Counted from the first letter of the stretch, positions 27,501 through 42,500 are shown. The stretch: DNA of 64,000 nucleotides from Rostratula benghalensis (GCA_013399305.1 VXAI01000192.1:525183-589182); one strand, 5' to 3'. Translations and numbers: made by a program. Notes: generated by a model from the letters alone, not told the origin.

Positions 27501-30500
27501 TGGTGAGTGTTAAGACACTGTCACACAATGTGGTGTAGGAAACATGCAAGTGGTAGGACTATACTGCAGGTTAAATGTGAACAACCAGGAGTTTGAGTTA
27601 CCGTCTTGAAGCAAAGATGACCTCCAGACTAGAGTGTGTTAGCCAGTGCTAAGTAGATGTGGCAGATGTCACTCACAGCTGAACTCCCAGCAGGAAAGAA
27701 GAGTTTATGCAAGTTAGGGACTAAGCACCTCTAAGGCAGGATTCAGAGGTCACACACCAGCTGGGCAGGGGAACGTAAGCATCTATTGCTGTTCCAGAAC
27801 CAAAGGGCTGTAGAATTCGGAAGTACCCATTTAGCACTAGTGACAGGTATTGCATTAACTTAGAAAACTAAGAGAAAAAAATACAGTAAAAACACTTCTA
27901 AGCGTGGAGTGCAAAAAAAAGCACACAGTCTTAAAGTCCAGCAGTTCAGACTAAAGTGAAGGTGTCACCTGGGTCCAGTAAATGTGAATCCTGTAGTTAC
28001 TTGGCTTGAACCTCTGGGGTTTTTTTACTGTTTTATTGCAGGCTTAAAAATGTGGACTTTGCATAAGACAAAAATAAATTTCTAACTGTAGAAATGTTCT
28101 CTAAAATTATGAAAATATTCCACAAGTATTAATTTATCAAGAAAGTTCATTAAGAGATCCTAATCTTTCTTCTGGTGAAATTAGTGGAAAAACTTCAATT
28201 AACTTCAAAAGGAAAGGACCCTGAAATCCTGTTGGAAGATTATAATTGGAAGATTAACTGTATCATCAGTTGAATTCATCCTTCCTAGCTTAGCATTTTG
28301 ATTATTATTCAGCTCTACTCTGTATCAGAAGATTTCTTCACACCATACGAAATTGCTTCCATTGCTGGATTACTTATGGCAATAGCTTATTTTTGCTGAG
28401 TCTGAAAATCTAGTGTAAAAGTTACCTTTGATTGTCACAGAGAGAAGAGTGGTAGCTGGAAAACATGTCTGCTGCTTCTTCTTGTGACTGGTGTCTAGAG
28501 GCAGCTTGCTGAGATTCCTGTTCAGTATAGATGCATGGAGTTTTATTCAGGGAAGAATGAAAATCAAAAGACTAGTATCTTGTCCTCCTCAGACTACCCT
28601 TTGTACTAATTTTCTGAATGTCCATCATCACCGTGGAGGTATTCTCCACTTATTTTTAGCCTGCACAGCTCCTACTTATCATTTATCAACTGTTACATAA
28701 AAAGATACCGGAAAACCTGCTGTATTTAGACTTCCAGTTGATGATTTATTAATTTCCTACCCTCCTGTTAGAAAAATAAAGTGGTAAGCCCTTCGGTTTT
28801 TTACCTAGAAAAAGATTTTTTGGACCTCGGGGTACTCTACATTAGAGTGTGTATAAGTGCAAAATTTACTATATTTAAAAGTTAGCTCACTGAGACTGTA
28901 CTACAACCATCTGTAACCATAACTGAAACTATACCATTACATAGCCTGGATTGTTTACAGTCTCTTCTGTGAGATCTGTTGTCATATGCATCTTCTTCCA
29001 ATAGACTGGAAATTAATGCAAGTTTGGCTATTACATATGTTTCACATATTTATCTGTCTGATGAAAATGGAAGCCTTGTCATCTGTCCAATTTGGAAAAA
29101 AAGTATTTCCATAGTCATGTTCTTGTGTTTCCTTCCCCATTGGCCAAAGGTTATTATCCAGCACGTTAAAATTAATGAATTTTGCAAGACACTGTTCTCT
29201 TGGCTTTGTTCAAAGCTTAGAGAGGGTAAAGAGATGGCCTCCAGAGTGTTGATGCCACCTAGTGTTGGAAGAATTGCTTCTCCACCGTTCTAATTGCAGT
29301 TCGCCAATTCTTTCCCTGAAACATTGTGTTTGCAACGGGATTGAAGGAAAAAGGCATGATTTGTTTGGTAATCTTTTCTTCTGTTACCATATTGTTACCA
29401 TCTTACCATCATCTTTTTACCATCATCTTTGATGGTAAGAGTTACAATACAGTGTTGTGATTCATCACAGGCAGTTGCAGACGAAAGCACATTCTTGTCT
29501 CTCCTTAGAAATACTTTTTTCCTCTCTATTACTTCTCTATGCATATGACTATCACTCTGCTCCTCATAAAGTCCAGACTTCCTGGGTCAGTTTGATCAAA
29601 TTGCTGCAATTGAGCACAGATAAAAAAGCAAAAGGCACTATTACAGGGGGTTTTGGGGTTTTTTTTCTGGTAAAAATCTGTCCCACTTAGAAGAGATTCA
29701 CTCAGATACCAAAAGTCATCCTGAACGTTTGTCACATATTTTAGGATTGTGCTCTATGAGGATTTTGCCAGTATAGTTGGAAGTGTCTCAACCAGAAGGG
29801 CTGTTACTGTTCCCCAAAAGCTGCAGTTTTCTCTGGTTTTCATGCTAACACTTGTCATAGCCTTTTTTACTGCTTCTTCCCTGAGAAGTATGCATTTCAA
29901 TGCTTTAACCTTGTCTTTTCAAACATTGCTTTTTCCAGTTTCTGATCTTTTTGCTATTTGTCAGTTATCTTACTGTGGTGAGAAACAAAAAGTTAGGATT
30001 TGGGGTGTTGTTGCTGATGGGGTTGTTTTATACTGCATCTCCAACAGTGCCTGCCTGAAGTGAAGAAATCTGTTAACATTTGTGATTTTTGCATCCTGTT
30101 GAAATGAAGTGCAGTTTTTAATTGCTGGGACTTTAAACACATTTTTAGTACTGAGAGTTTAAAGATCATGGAATACTTGTAACATTTAGACTCTTTAATT
30201 TTGTTTCATTCAGAAGAACAAGTTTTCAGTTACTTTCTGCATATTTTGAGACAGGAGAGGAAAGTGATATGAAGCGTTCTGAATGTGAATCAGACACAGA
30301 AGCTATGTCGTTAAAACATTGCTAAGAGAAGAACAGAGCTTTCCCTTGTGTAGCTGGGTTGGGTTGTTCTTTCTGTGCCCTTTGTGTAAAGACCTGTCTG
30401 CTTTCTTCACTGACTAGCTAAAGATTTACAAGTCTCCCCATTTGCTATAAATATTGAAGCTTTTTTTGTGTGTGTTTTTCTATTACCTGTTGCAACAAAC

Positions 30501-33500
30501 ACTACTGAATATCTATAAACCACATTCCTGGGATACCCATTTTTGCCCTGTTTCTTAATGCCTCCATGTCTGAATTAAAAATAACACTCCTTTCTTCTAA
30601 TGGTAAAAACAACAGCACAAAAATTAAACAAAGCTTTTGTGACAACTGAACCCATTTACAGACATTGTGGGGTTTGAAATTTCACACTTTGATGCAAATG
30701 GCCTTCAGAATTTTTAGTGAGTTCTAGTCAATAAATAGGTGAAATCTACAGTTGTCAGCGTTGAAGCCACCATCAGCCCTTCCTGGCTTTGCAGAGGTAG
30801 TCAGCTGCCACTTGTCGTCACCAGGAGTCTTTGCATCTAGGTTTGAACACTATCAAGACCAAGTGAAAAAAGAAAAAAAAAAAAAAGGCAAACAAAAGCC
30901 GAAACACAAAAAGTCCCGCAAAAACCCCCACAAAACAAAACCAAAACAAAACCCCAAAAAACTGGAGAGGAAGATACAGTGGTGCTGCATGAAAAATACT
31001 GTATTTCTGTCCCAGTGAAAAGCACGAGCAGGAAAACGGAATACCTGGTATACTGCATACTGTTTACTTCAGTCAGCCCTGGAGTACAGAGCTTCAGCAG
31101 GTCTTTCTGTTTTGATACACTCACAGCACATGTATTCCCTCTGAATTGCTGTATGTCTGTACTTGTATGTTTTGTGTATGTCAGTTAAAAGACATGTCCT
31201 ACTGATCTTTTGTAGAAATGCGTTGCCCAGTCCTCCATAAACCAGCAGGTGTAACAGTTCTCCCTCCCAGATGTGGGCTGGAGCCTGCCATTTCTGGGAC
31301 TGTATGCCAGCTGAGCTGTCCCAAAGGATTCATTTTGTCTGGAGCTAGAGAAGAACTAAGGTGCATTTCGTTTGGGAGATGGAGTGCTAACATCCAGGAG
31401 GCTCTGTGTAAAGGTAGAGACAAAACATTTCTGTGTACATGTGTGCAGGATTGAAGGGAATCACACAGCAATTAACTGAGTACAGATAGGTTTGAACTGG
31501 GAAAAGCATGATTTAAATAGTCTTTAAGTGTTGCCTGTGCCATTGTAGCTTGGCTGTCAGATTTGTCTCTCCTGGGATCCATCTCATATGTCTGTTGTTG
31601 AGAAGCTGCCCGCTAAAAGGCCTGATGTGCAGGTGAATTAAAGATTTCAAAGTAGAAGTTAAAGCTCTTAGGTTAAGATAGTCAGTGTGGAATCCATGCT
31701 CCTAGTAAAGCTACAAATATAATACTATTACTGGTGTAGCTCATGTTTATGTACGTCCTGTAGTTGGACCAAATCTGTACACGCTGTGTAGACTGGGCTG
31801 ACAGACAGACTGTAGAGGGATGATTCATTTCAGTTGTCTTTGAACTAACTATTGACAAGCCCTGATCAACAGCACTTAAAAGTTGAGGCCAAAATTGCCT
31901 AACACAAGTACAGGGTGTATAAAGATGGGCAGAGGATGGTTATGTGCATTTGAGTATGGTTCTGCCATGTTTACCGATGTCTTGTAGAAATGTTATCTTA
32001 TTTATTCCCTTACACACACACACACACTGGGTTGAAAGGAATTTGGAGGGTACAAGCAAAAGTCTGTCTGGGAATAGGTTATTCATCTCTTCATGAACTA
32101 CTGTGCCCCTTGAACTAATTCTTCCACCCCGAATTGGGGCCCTCCCCAGCCACTGGGTGACAGAACAGACAGAAAACAGTAATGGCAGTCATGCCAGGTC
32201 ACTACAGAAACTGAGGTGGGAGCTTTTTTCTCTGTAATGGCCAGGAAGATTTTATCCCTCTTTTTAAACATATTATTTCGTACTCTGTGATGTACCACAT
32301 TGTTTTTCTGAATGCTTTGTGTAAACCAGTGCCAAACCACAGTTTTTAATATTTGATGGGATCCTAGCACAAGACTGCAAGACGAAGTGTTTGGATCAAG
32401 ATAAAGCAGCGTGGCATGGATTCAAGCTTTTAGATATTACCAGTGCATAAAACCCTAAAATAAGAGGCATCAAGAAACTCCAAAGATTATCCTTTCTAGT
32501 AAAAATGCACAGTTGCATTTCAATTGCTTTCATTCTTGTTATTGTCTCTCTCAAGTTTGCTGCCAACATATTTGGCCAGTTCAAAATAGCTATTTTCTTT
32601 CTGACTTATTTATTAGTCTTTCCACAGATTTTCACTTTTAAGTGAAATTTGCTGCAGCCTGAAGGCTGTGGTCAGGGGAGTGTCGACTATAACTAGTAGT
32701 TATTTAAAAGAGTGCATTTCTAATAAAATTTTCATCAGAATGAGTTCAGAGGAAGGCAAAATAATTTGTATATATCACTTTGCACTTTTAATTGTGGAGG
32801 TTTAATTGCCTGAGTTATGGCTTTACTGGAACTATTTAGCAATAAAAATATAAGTGATAGCGGTTCTGAGTTGTTGTAAAGCCTCCTGGGCATAGATGAG
32901 TTCACAGCTGAATGCTGTTGTCCTTGTCTCAGGAGTCTAGAGACCATTTATCAAACACACTACAGCAATAAAATAACCTGACCGCAAATGTTTTGGGAGG
33001 CCCTGTGCCAGGGAAATGTAGAAGAACTTTAAGTATGTCAGAGAAAGTTGAGGCTTAAACAGTGGTGGTGATGTTACCCAGATTGTACCACCAGTCCTTT
33101 GAAATGATCCAGCATTGTCACACGCCACAAGAAGACTGCATTTGTACTGCATAATACCTTGTAGCATGACATTTTTAAGGAACATTTCCAGCAACTGATG
33201 CCAGGAATCTTGCCATTGTTTCCTTCAAGTTGCTTCCACACCATGCTCCAGGGAATTTGAGTCACTGCTGTCTTGTTCATTGTGCATGTATCATGTCGCA
33301 AATTCCGGGGTTTTTTAAGTCACTGATTATCAGAAACAAGTGTTTTCATCTGTACCTGTCATTTGTGGGTAGTGAAAGGATAGAAAAGCCATTCCTTCTT
33401 AGTGAGTATATGTGTGTAATGAATGGATGAGTAAGAGAAAAAAATTAATTCTGTGCTATATATTCCTTGTATTATGGTTGCATGTAGAAACCAGAGTCTA

Positions 33501-36500
33501 ATTATGCTAAGTGATGTACAAAAATACAGCAAAAAATAGTCTTTTCCCCAGGAGAATTTATTGTTTATGTATGAGTGCGTACACAAAATTTAAAAAGGGG
33601 CAGAGACAGGAAGTTTGCAAGATCATGTGCATTTATATTTCAGGCACCACAAAAAAAACAGTGGTTATAACAAGTTGTAGTCTAACCATTGTAGAGGTTT
33701 TATTTCTATAATCCCACATATAAAACTAATGTGTCTTTTTCTGGATCAGATATTGAAGCTCCTCGGATCCACTGTCCAGAAAATATTGAGACTGAGACTC
33801 TGGAACATCATAATTCTGCTAATATCAGCTGGCAGGTACCAACAGCTGAGGATAACTCTGGAGATGAGGCAAGTTAAACTCTATACATTTCACTGGAGGC
33901 AGCCTTTCTGTAACTTGCTAATTCCAATTACTTTTTTGAATCACTGGAATTTCTTTCTTCTGACAAGCAGGAGTAGAAGAAAAATCTGCTGAGAAGTCTA
34001 TATGTTGAGAATTCAGTATTTTCTGTCTTGGTTAGGGTTATGCAGTCACAGGACACTCTGCATGGTGTTTCAGTGCATGAAAACTCATATGGTTAATTTA
34101 TGCAGTCAAAAGAAAGAATGTGCCCTTGTTTATGAGATGGAGACAGCTGCTTTAAAAACGAGCTCTTAGAATGTGAAGAAGTTTAATAAACTAGTCTCGG
34201 AAGGAAGTAAACCAGTTCATTAATCTAAAATGCTAACAAGAACATGCTGTGATAAGTAAAAACTTGTTTCAGTTTCTAAAGTGAGAAAGAAAAATCTTTC
34301 TTGAATGCAAAGTTCAGTGGGCCTTTGGCTGCTATGTGTATCAGAGGTCTGGAAATGGAGTTACAAGGAAAACTTGCTCCAGAGCTGTTTTGTAAAGAGA
34401 CTCAGGCACAATCAAGTTACAGCAGCCAAACACTTTATCATAAGTCAGCAGAGGAACAGTGACTCTGTGTGTGCTTCTAATTTGCTGCACACACAACTTT
34501 TTTTTTTTTTGCACCTGGAAACTGTGAGCTATCCCTGTAAAACAGGTTTAAGTTCACGCATTTTTTGCTGTAGCATAGCCATTCATTGAAGTGTAGAAAC
34601 AAAGTGCCTTAACAGTTATTTGAAGAAGTTCTTTAAGACAGTTGTAACCCATATGAAAGAGCCATAGACAATGTGTCATTTACTGCAAATGTAGGGTTCC
34701 AGCACTGTGCCAGAATGTTTTTTAAGCATCTGTGGGCTATTGACTTTGAAAGATATTTAGATTAAAACTGGGTATGTAAGTACGTACTGCCCACAACCAC
34801 GTGCCCCTCTTGTCTTCCAGGACTACTTCCCTTCCATCTGGAGAGCTGAACTGCAGACAGTGCAGGTTCTGAGCTGTGTGTTCTAGTGTGTGTTCAGGGC
34901 AGTGAGGCAGACAAGAGCCAGTCTTAAGTTTTCCAAATGCACTGTGCTGTAAATGCGGCAGGTCAGGGTCCAGAACCTGAGTGAGTAAATCCCTGTGGCT
35001 ACAAAGGAGGCAGTCTAGAGAAGGGCAACAGAGCACTCCATTGCAAGGTCCACTGTCATTACTTGAAGAGGCTATTTGTATTAAGAAAGAGTAGGCTTGC
35101 CATTGAAGAATACTGTTTTGTGGCCATTGCTTGAAACATGAGTGTTGTGATTACTAGTCAGCTTTGGTTTTTAAGTAACAAGTGTTTTCCTTAAAAGGTC
35201 TCAGTTCGCGTTTCCCCAGCTTTCATACCACCATTTCTTCTGCCGATTGGTGAAGTTGCCATTACTTACACAGCAGCTGATAAGTCAGGCAATGAGGCAA
35301 GCTGTACATTCAGTGTCAAGGTTATTGGTAAGTGCTGATAAAAATCACTGGAGAAGAGTCTGTCATGGTTGAAAACTTAAGATTTTTGTGCAGAAAGAGT
35401 CACTGTGGCCTGTATGCATGCAGGTAGTATAAGCTCAGAAGTAATACCATCTTCTTGGGTCACAGTTTGCATAGTGTGCAGTCATTGCCCCCAGATCTTC
35501 AGTTTGGGATGTGTTTTGTTCTATTGGTCATTCTGAATGCTAAGATTTCTCCTCAAATTGGTAGATTAAATGCTTTATTGTGTTATTGTGTTGTCACTGC
35601 CTTCATCATATATATATGTATAATTTTTTTTTCCTTGAAAGAGTCCAACAAAATTTCTAAGGTTCTCACACATTGCTGATGCAAATCATTGTTCCAGTAT
35701 TTCTGTCAGACAGCTGTGTTATTCAGCAGTCTTGTTAAACAAGGTTTGCACTGTAAAAAGCAAACAATGCAGAAACCATGAGTTCAGCAGAATAATTAGT
35801 TGTGTCCATTCCATCAGCATCTACCACTTGCAGTAGGTTATGAGTGTGCACCTAACTTTGTTGTATCTCGTGATGTAACTTAAAACTGCCATTTACCTGG
35901 GTTCTTCTGATTATAGATTTAATTTGAGTATGGCAGCAGTTCTCTATGCTAATATCATGCCATCCCTTCAAATTCTGCAGATGCAGAACCTCCTGTAATT
36001 GACAGATGCAGATCACCACCACCCATGCAAGCAATAGAGAATGAGTACCCAGCAACATGGGAAGAACCACAATTTTCAGACAATTCAGGTGAGACACTGC
36101 ACCCCAAAACATGCATGCAACAGTGGAAGGCAGTGGTAACTCCAACTCCAATCCCTTGGATTTTGGGATTTTTTGAAGGTATTTTTACTTGCTTATTTTT
36201 AAGAACACATAATTTGGAAGACATGCTCCATTTCCTTCTCTGTTTGTCAAGGCTGGGTGTGAGCAACCCTCTGTCACTTACTGATGTTTTAGGTTGTCTT
36301 TTAACTCTTCTAGGTGCTCCACTGACTGTAACTAGGACTCATGCACCCGGAGATCTCTTTCCCACAGGAGAGACAACAGTTCAATACACAGCTGTGGATC
36401 CCTCTGGCAATAACAGGACATGTGAGATCCACATTGTCATCAAAGGTCTGTTGTCTTTACCTGCTGGTCAAGAGTGTATGGCATTGTTAACTGAATATCA

Positions 36501-39500
36501 TAAAGAATGCAATGCTATTCAATCTTTTTATTTAGTCTCCACCTTTTTTTTATTTATTCCTGTTTTATGTTGGGGTAACTTGAGGCCAGTCGGGCTATTT
36601 GTTAGCACCAATGAATAAAGCAGTGAATTTGGTTCTATATGTTCAAATTAGGTGCAAGAGCACTAAAATTATGATTCATTAAGCAGTAAAACTTAAAGTA
36701 ATGTATTCACATTTTTCTCAGTGACAGATACCATGTGAAATGAATTAATAGGTGTTACTGAAGTCTTACTTCAAATATGTAGTTAAAAAGGAAAACTTTA
36801 TGGAAATATTTCTGTAAACACCTACAATATTGTAGCAGATACTAGAACACTTTTTAGATTTTAAAAGCTGTCTGTAGCTGTAGATATACAGATGCATTTT
36901 TGTTTATTGTATAGGCACCTTTTCCCCACAGTTCACTTTCTTCTTTAAAGGCCAAACAATAATTTGGCAGATAAAGTATTAAGGACGAAAATTCTACTTC
37001 ATCTCTGCTCTCTGGTGCTTAAGTCTCGGTTGGGCATCTGTATATAAAGATCTGCTAGTGAAGAGAGAATCTAAAGTCATGCAGATTGGTATTCTGGTTA
37101 TACCTTTTAGAAAAGGTAAGTTGCAAATGGATGTGCTAATTTCTGACTTGCTGTAAATCTTAGCAAGAGCAAAGCAGTGCTTAAAATAGGCATTAAGTTC
37201 TACACTACCTCAGACTTTCTGGTTCGATTCTAGCACAAGCTGGAACATAGGAAGTTTCATTCAAGTATGAGGAAGAACTTGTTTACAGTGAGGGTGACAG
37301 AGCACTGGAACAGGCTGCCCAGGGAGATTGTGGAGTCCCCTTCTTGGGGGACCTTCAAGACCCGACAGGGGCCTGTCCTGAGTAACGTGCTCTGGGCCAT
37401 TGTGCTTCAGCAGGAGAGTTGGACTAGACTGTGTCTAGAGGTCCCTTCTAACTCTGACAATCCATGTTTCTGTGTTCACAATCATTGGCCTTTAAAATAA
37501 ATCATAACTGGTGTTTTACAATCAAGTCTCCCCTAAGATGATTCTGACAGGTCCATGTGTTGTTGCAGTATTGCAGAATGGATAATATTTAGTTTCAGCA
37601 TTCAAGATGTAATAAAGTTTAGTATAATTGATTGTATGAAAGTTCTTGTGAAAACTTAGATTAATGCTTTGTATTATTTTAGTAAGTACATACCTTTGAA
37701 GAAGTACAGTAGGGTTTGGGTCTTGCATTCCTGAGGGTTTTTTTCCTTTCTCATACTTATAATAATTTTTTTTTAACTCTTCATGTTTTTGGATTTCAAA
37801 TTCCAATGGCAGAGTTTGAGAATTTTTTAGAAGTATCTTGATCCTGCCTTTATAGAAATAACAAATAATACTGCCACAGACTTCAACATAGGCAAGACCA
37901 GGTTCATACTAGGTACTTTGCCCATCTGTGCGGTTTTCCTGTGTGCTTGCTCACTTCCCCACATTCATTAATATATAAATCTTTGTATTTTTCATAGGTT
38001 CCCCCTGTGAAATCTCCTTTGAGCCTGTGAATGGTGATTTTACATGCACATCAGATGAAGCAGGAGTTAATTGTACATTGCACTGTGCAGAGGGTTATAG
38101 CTTTTCAGAAGGATCAAGTGAAAACTACTATTGTGCATATGAGGAAGGTGTCTGGAAGCCGCCTTATTCTCCAGAGTGGCCTGGCTGCTCTTGTATGTCC
38201 TACACTTACTAACATCAATCTGCAACTCATCAAACACTATGTTTACTGAGGAAGTAAATGAAAATATTTTAGAAATTATGACTTCTATTTAATGAAGTGT
38301 CCTCTGTCCTCATGTGCTCTGCCTCAAACTGTTACAAATATTGTGAAAGAATGCCTGAAAGTCCTTAAATATGTTATTTCAGAAGCTGTCTAAAACAAAA
38401 ATAGTTGTGTATTTGAATCCCGAGAATCACAAAATAACAAATATGGCAAAGTAGACAAGGTCTGTCATTATTTTGAATTGGTATTTGAAAGAGTTTGTTT
38501 AGAAACAGTAGCAGTGTCTTTTCAATAGGAATTTCCACAGTATTTGCAACTTGTTGGTCCAAACACACAATGCATGTTGTGCTTACATACTAATTATCAC
38601 CAAATCAGAAGCGTTTATATATTTGCTTCGAGATTAATATGTGCAAAACTTCATCTATAGAATTTCCCAACTTTGGTGACATTTTCATAATGTATTAAAG
38701 CTACATACGACGCCAGTCTCACTCAGCACCATGTTGCATCCACTTCCATCAGAGTGGATTCCTTGCTTTCGGCAGCTGAGAGCAGCATTTCAGCTGTGAC
38801 CAAATGAGAGTTGTTTCACATCTGTCTATCAATTCAAATTCCAGACTTGGACACTTAAGAACTTTGATTTACTTAAATTCTGGATGAGAGTTTTTCATAT
38901 TTAGCTTAGCAGCATTAGTAATAGGACTTGTAGTATTTATTGATTCTCTCTCAGTAGAGATAAGTATGAAGCTTACTTGACAGCTTACTGGTTCTTCTGT
39001 TAAGAAGATGCTGAAATAGATAAATGGCAGAACTTTTTTAAAATGTCTGTTAGCTTCCCCAGTAAATTTGGTGATATTCAACTACAATTCAAATGTCAAA
39101 TGGTGATATTCAACTACATTTGCTGAGGTATGCGTGATCCTTTTTCATGTGCAAAATACTGGGAATTTAGATTGGTGATTTAAAGAAAATGCTTCTTAGC
39201 TTAGTGTATTACAGCTTCAGCCTTAACCATCTTGCTTTTACCTCTGAAACTCATTCACTGACCAGTAAAAATTTATTTCTCCAACATTTTTCAGTAAATC
39301 GTTTTGCAAACCATGGGTTCAAATCTTTTGAGATGCTCTACAAAGCAACACGATGTGATGACAACAGCCTTCTCAATAGCTTTACTGATGCATTCCAGAG
39401 TGCACTTGGTAAAATGGTAGGTTAGTAAATACACCTTCCTTTTACATACTTTTAAAAAAACTGTACCTCATTGTTATTTTTCCCAGCCAGCTAATTTCGT

Positions 39501-42500
39501 AGAAGGAAAATACAACAGAAACTGCTAAATTAAATTTGTGATTTTTCAGTAGAAGACAAATCTCCTTTAAAAATAAATGATTCACTGGCGTTTTAGTGTA
39601 ATTCAGTTCAGTCTTTAATATGGAGCTATGTAGGACAGAATTCACAAAACTGTCCAATTCTGTGCATGGAACCTTGAGTGCCTGGCACTCACCGATTTTC
39701 TGGAGGCTTCCAAAGAAAACCTCTGCAGTTTTGAAAACCCCAGTCAATTGTCCCCTAACCTCAGTGTTGGTTTTGAAAGTTGGTTGTGATTATAAAATAT
39801 CTATGTTATATAAATGCATATAATGTATCCATATAATATAAATTAATATACATGATAAATTAATCATGTGGTCAAGGCATTTAAATCTTGTACTAGTGAT
39901 TTAAATATTTTGATCCGATTTCTTGAGTTTCTCGAGGTGATACTCTTATCATTAAGAACTACAATGCACTGAATTTGAAAGAGTAGCATGTTGCTTCTCT
40001 ACCATGTCTCTTGCTTTTCACTTCAATGTCACAGTCTGCCTTCCTGATCTACTGTCTGTCCGCAGCTGCAAAGCAGAAGCATCGGGACTTTTGAGTTGTG
40101 GTCTCAGGAGTGGGTGTCAATTTCTAATGTTGTTCCAGAAGAGAACACTGGGCAGTTATAGATTTTGGCAGGACAAGGCCCATATTCTGAAAGCTTCTCT
40201 ACTAACTAAAAAGCACTAGTAGCAGCTGATGGAAAAACTCCTGCAACTTTGGAATATGTCAAATGGCTGAAATCTTACATAATGCTTCAGGCAATCTCTG
40301 AACACTCAGGCCTAAATATCTGGTACTTTCTTGCCTTGCTTCAGGTTTGTTCCCTTCCAGTAGAGAAGTCTTGTCTGGCTTTATTTCTGTTCCTTTCCTC
40401 TAAGAGCCAGCTACCACCAGGTTCCAGCGCTTACAATTTTTACTATCAGCAAGCAAATGATAATAAGGAAAAAAAATGCTTAGTGACCTGCCCAAGCAAT
40501 TACATCGAAATGTAACAATCTGGGAAAACAGTCATAAAAGTTGTTTTGAATAGGCCTGTTCCTATTCCCAAGCATTTGAAATTCCAGCAGAGATCCAAAA
40601 AGAGGGGAGGAATCAGCAGGAGACATCTTCCTAATGAAAATTGATACAGAAAAAGCAAAGCAATTCCAAACATGGCCTAGAGCCCTACTTTCTTGAAACC
40701 TTTCTGGAAAAACACAGAAGCACAGATTTTATCAAAAATTATGCAGATTCATTCCTCTGTTCTTACCTAATCTGCACTCCTTCTGTGGAGAATAAATCAA
40801 CAATACCAGAACGGTTTCTGTCGAGTTTTCTGTTCTGTAGTTTCTGTCCTTCTAAGATGATTTCCCTTGTCCTCTGAGGTCACTTGTGGAATGCACGTGT
40901 CCCTCTCCATAGGTGAGGGTGAGAGGTGGGTATGAAGAAGTAAGGTTTGGAAGCTAGAAACAAAGGGACAGTATTGTCATAAACCTGACAGAATTACAAG
41001 CTGGAAAAACTACAGGTGTTTGCAAAGGTGTCGGTTCTGTCATCTTCAGCAGGGAGAAACAGGCCTGAACTTAATTTTGTATTTTGGGGTTACATATGCA
41101 AGACTAGTTAATGGAAGAGACATCTTCTCTTATAAAAAAGATGAAGTTCTATAACAAAGAGTTTATATGCCGACAAGTTGCTGTTTTATTTCCCAGTTGT
41201 ATTAATAGAATATACCTCCTTCAGCAGACCTTGCCAACATTATAAGAGACAGGAAGGAGAAATCTAGTTGTCTCTGGCAGGACCAGTGCTTTACATTGTA
41301 ACTAGAAGGTTTTTATAAGTTAGGGGAGGGGGCTATGTGGTTTTATATTGTAATGCTATTTTTCTTTATGTTGAAAGGTCCCATCTTTCTGTAATGATGT
41401 TGATGATATTGACTGCAGATTGGAAGATCAGACACAGAAGCATTGCTTGGAATATAATTACGATTACGAAAATGGATTTGCCATTGGTAATTATTTGTTG
41501 CCTAGGTTCTTAGCCATCCAGGTTTAACACAGCATAATTCCTTTTGTTCTGAAGTACACAATGTGGTTTGTGAGATTTTTTTAAATATTACATATTATTA
41601 AATATATTTNAATACCTAATAGGTTTTATAACAATATTGTGGAAATATATGCTGTTTCGTTTTGATACTGCCTCCTATATAGCGTAGAGGAAAAGTTTGC
41701 AGAGATGCTCATGATGTGCAGGGTTAAAAAAGAACAAACCTGCTTGGTTATCCTGGAAGAAAGTAATTTTTTTAAAAACATACGGTTTCAAAATACTGAA
41801 AAAAGTACAGTTGATGGTTCTGTATATTGTTAAGAAAATCAGGAGCATCCTTGATTCTGGTTCAGATCAGCGCAGAACCCTCACTGTGCACAACTGTACA
41901 ACTTCAAGTTTGCCCATTAGCTATGAAATTACTTTCAGTCTGCAAAGACAGGTTTTGCAGGATGACTGTAGCTATATCAGAGTGAAAACTGTGACAAATC
42001 TTAGTGATTGTTCCCACTTTGCTTTATGCCAAGTAACTTGTCATTTTCAGTCCATTTTTGAACAGGTTAGCATCTACAATGTATTGCTGTTACTCTTGGG
42101 ATTTCCGAGTCCCATGTGGGTGCTCAGAGCAGAAAGGCTAAAACCAGATAACTTACATTACCTATCTTAGCAGGAGGCATTTTGGCAGATTAACATCAGA
42201 ATACATACTCTGTCACAGGACTGTGACTCTTTCATGGATTTATAGTGGAGTTACTTGGTAGACCTTCCTGCTTATTCTCACCTTTTAGACATGCTTTGCT
42301 GAGACTGAAAGCACATTCATTTGTAATCAGACACAGGGGAAGCTGGGGGGAAGGAGGGCCTGGGTGTTCAGTCTGCAGCTGTCATCAGGGTAAGGATGAA
42401 TACTGATGACAGCTGGAGCTAACTTGTAAAAGCTCTTGGAAGAAAGAGTGTTGAGGACAGGGGGTGTAGGTTCCTATTCCCTTCTGGTTCATGTCAACCC

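Noticed and set aside
41811..42170. 119-codon open frame in intron 11
   Set aside because: No homology recognised; lies between two exons that join exactly without it.
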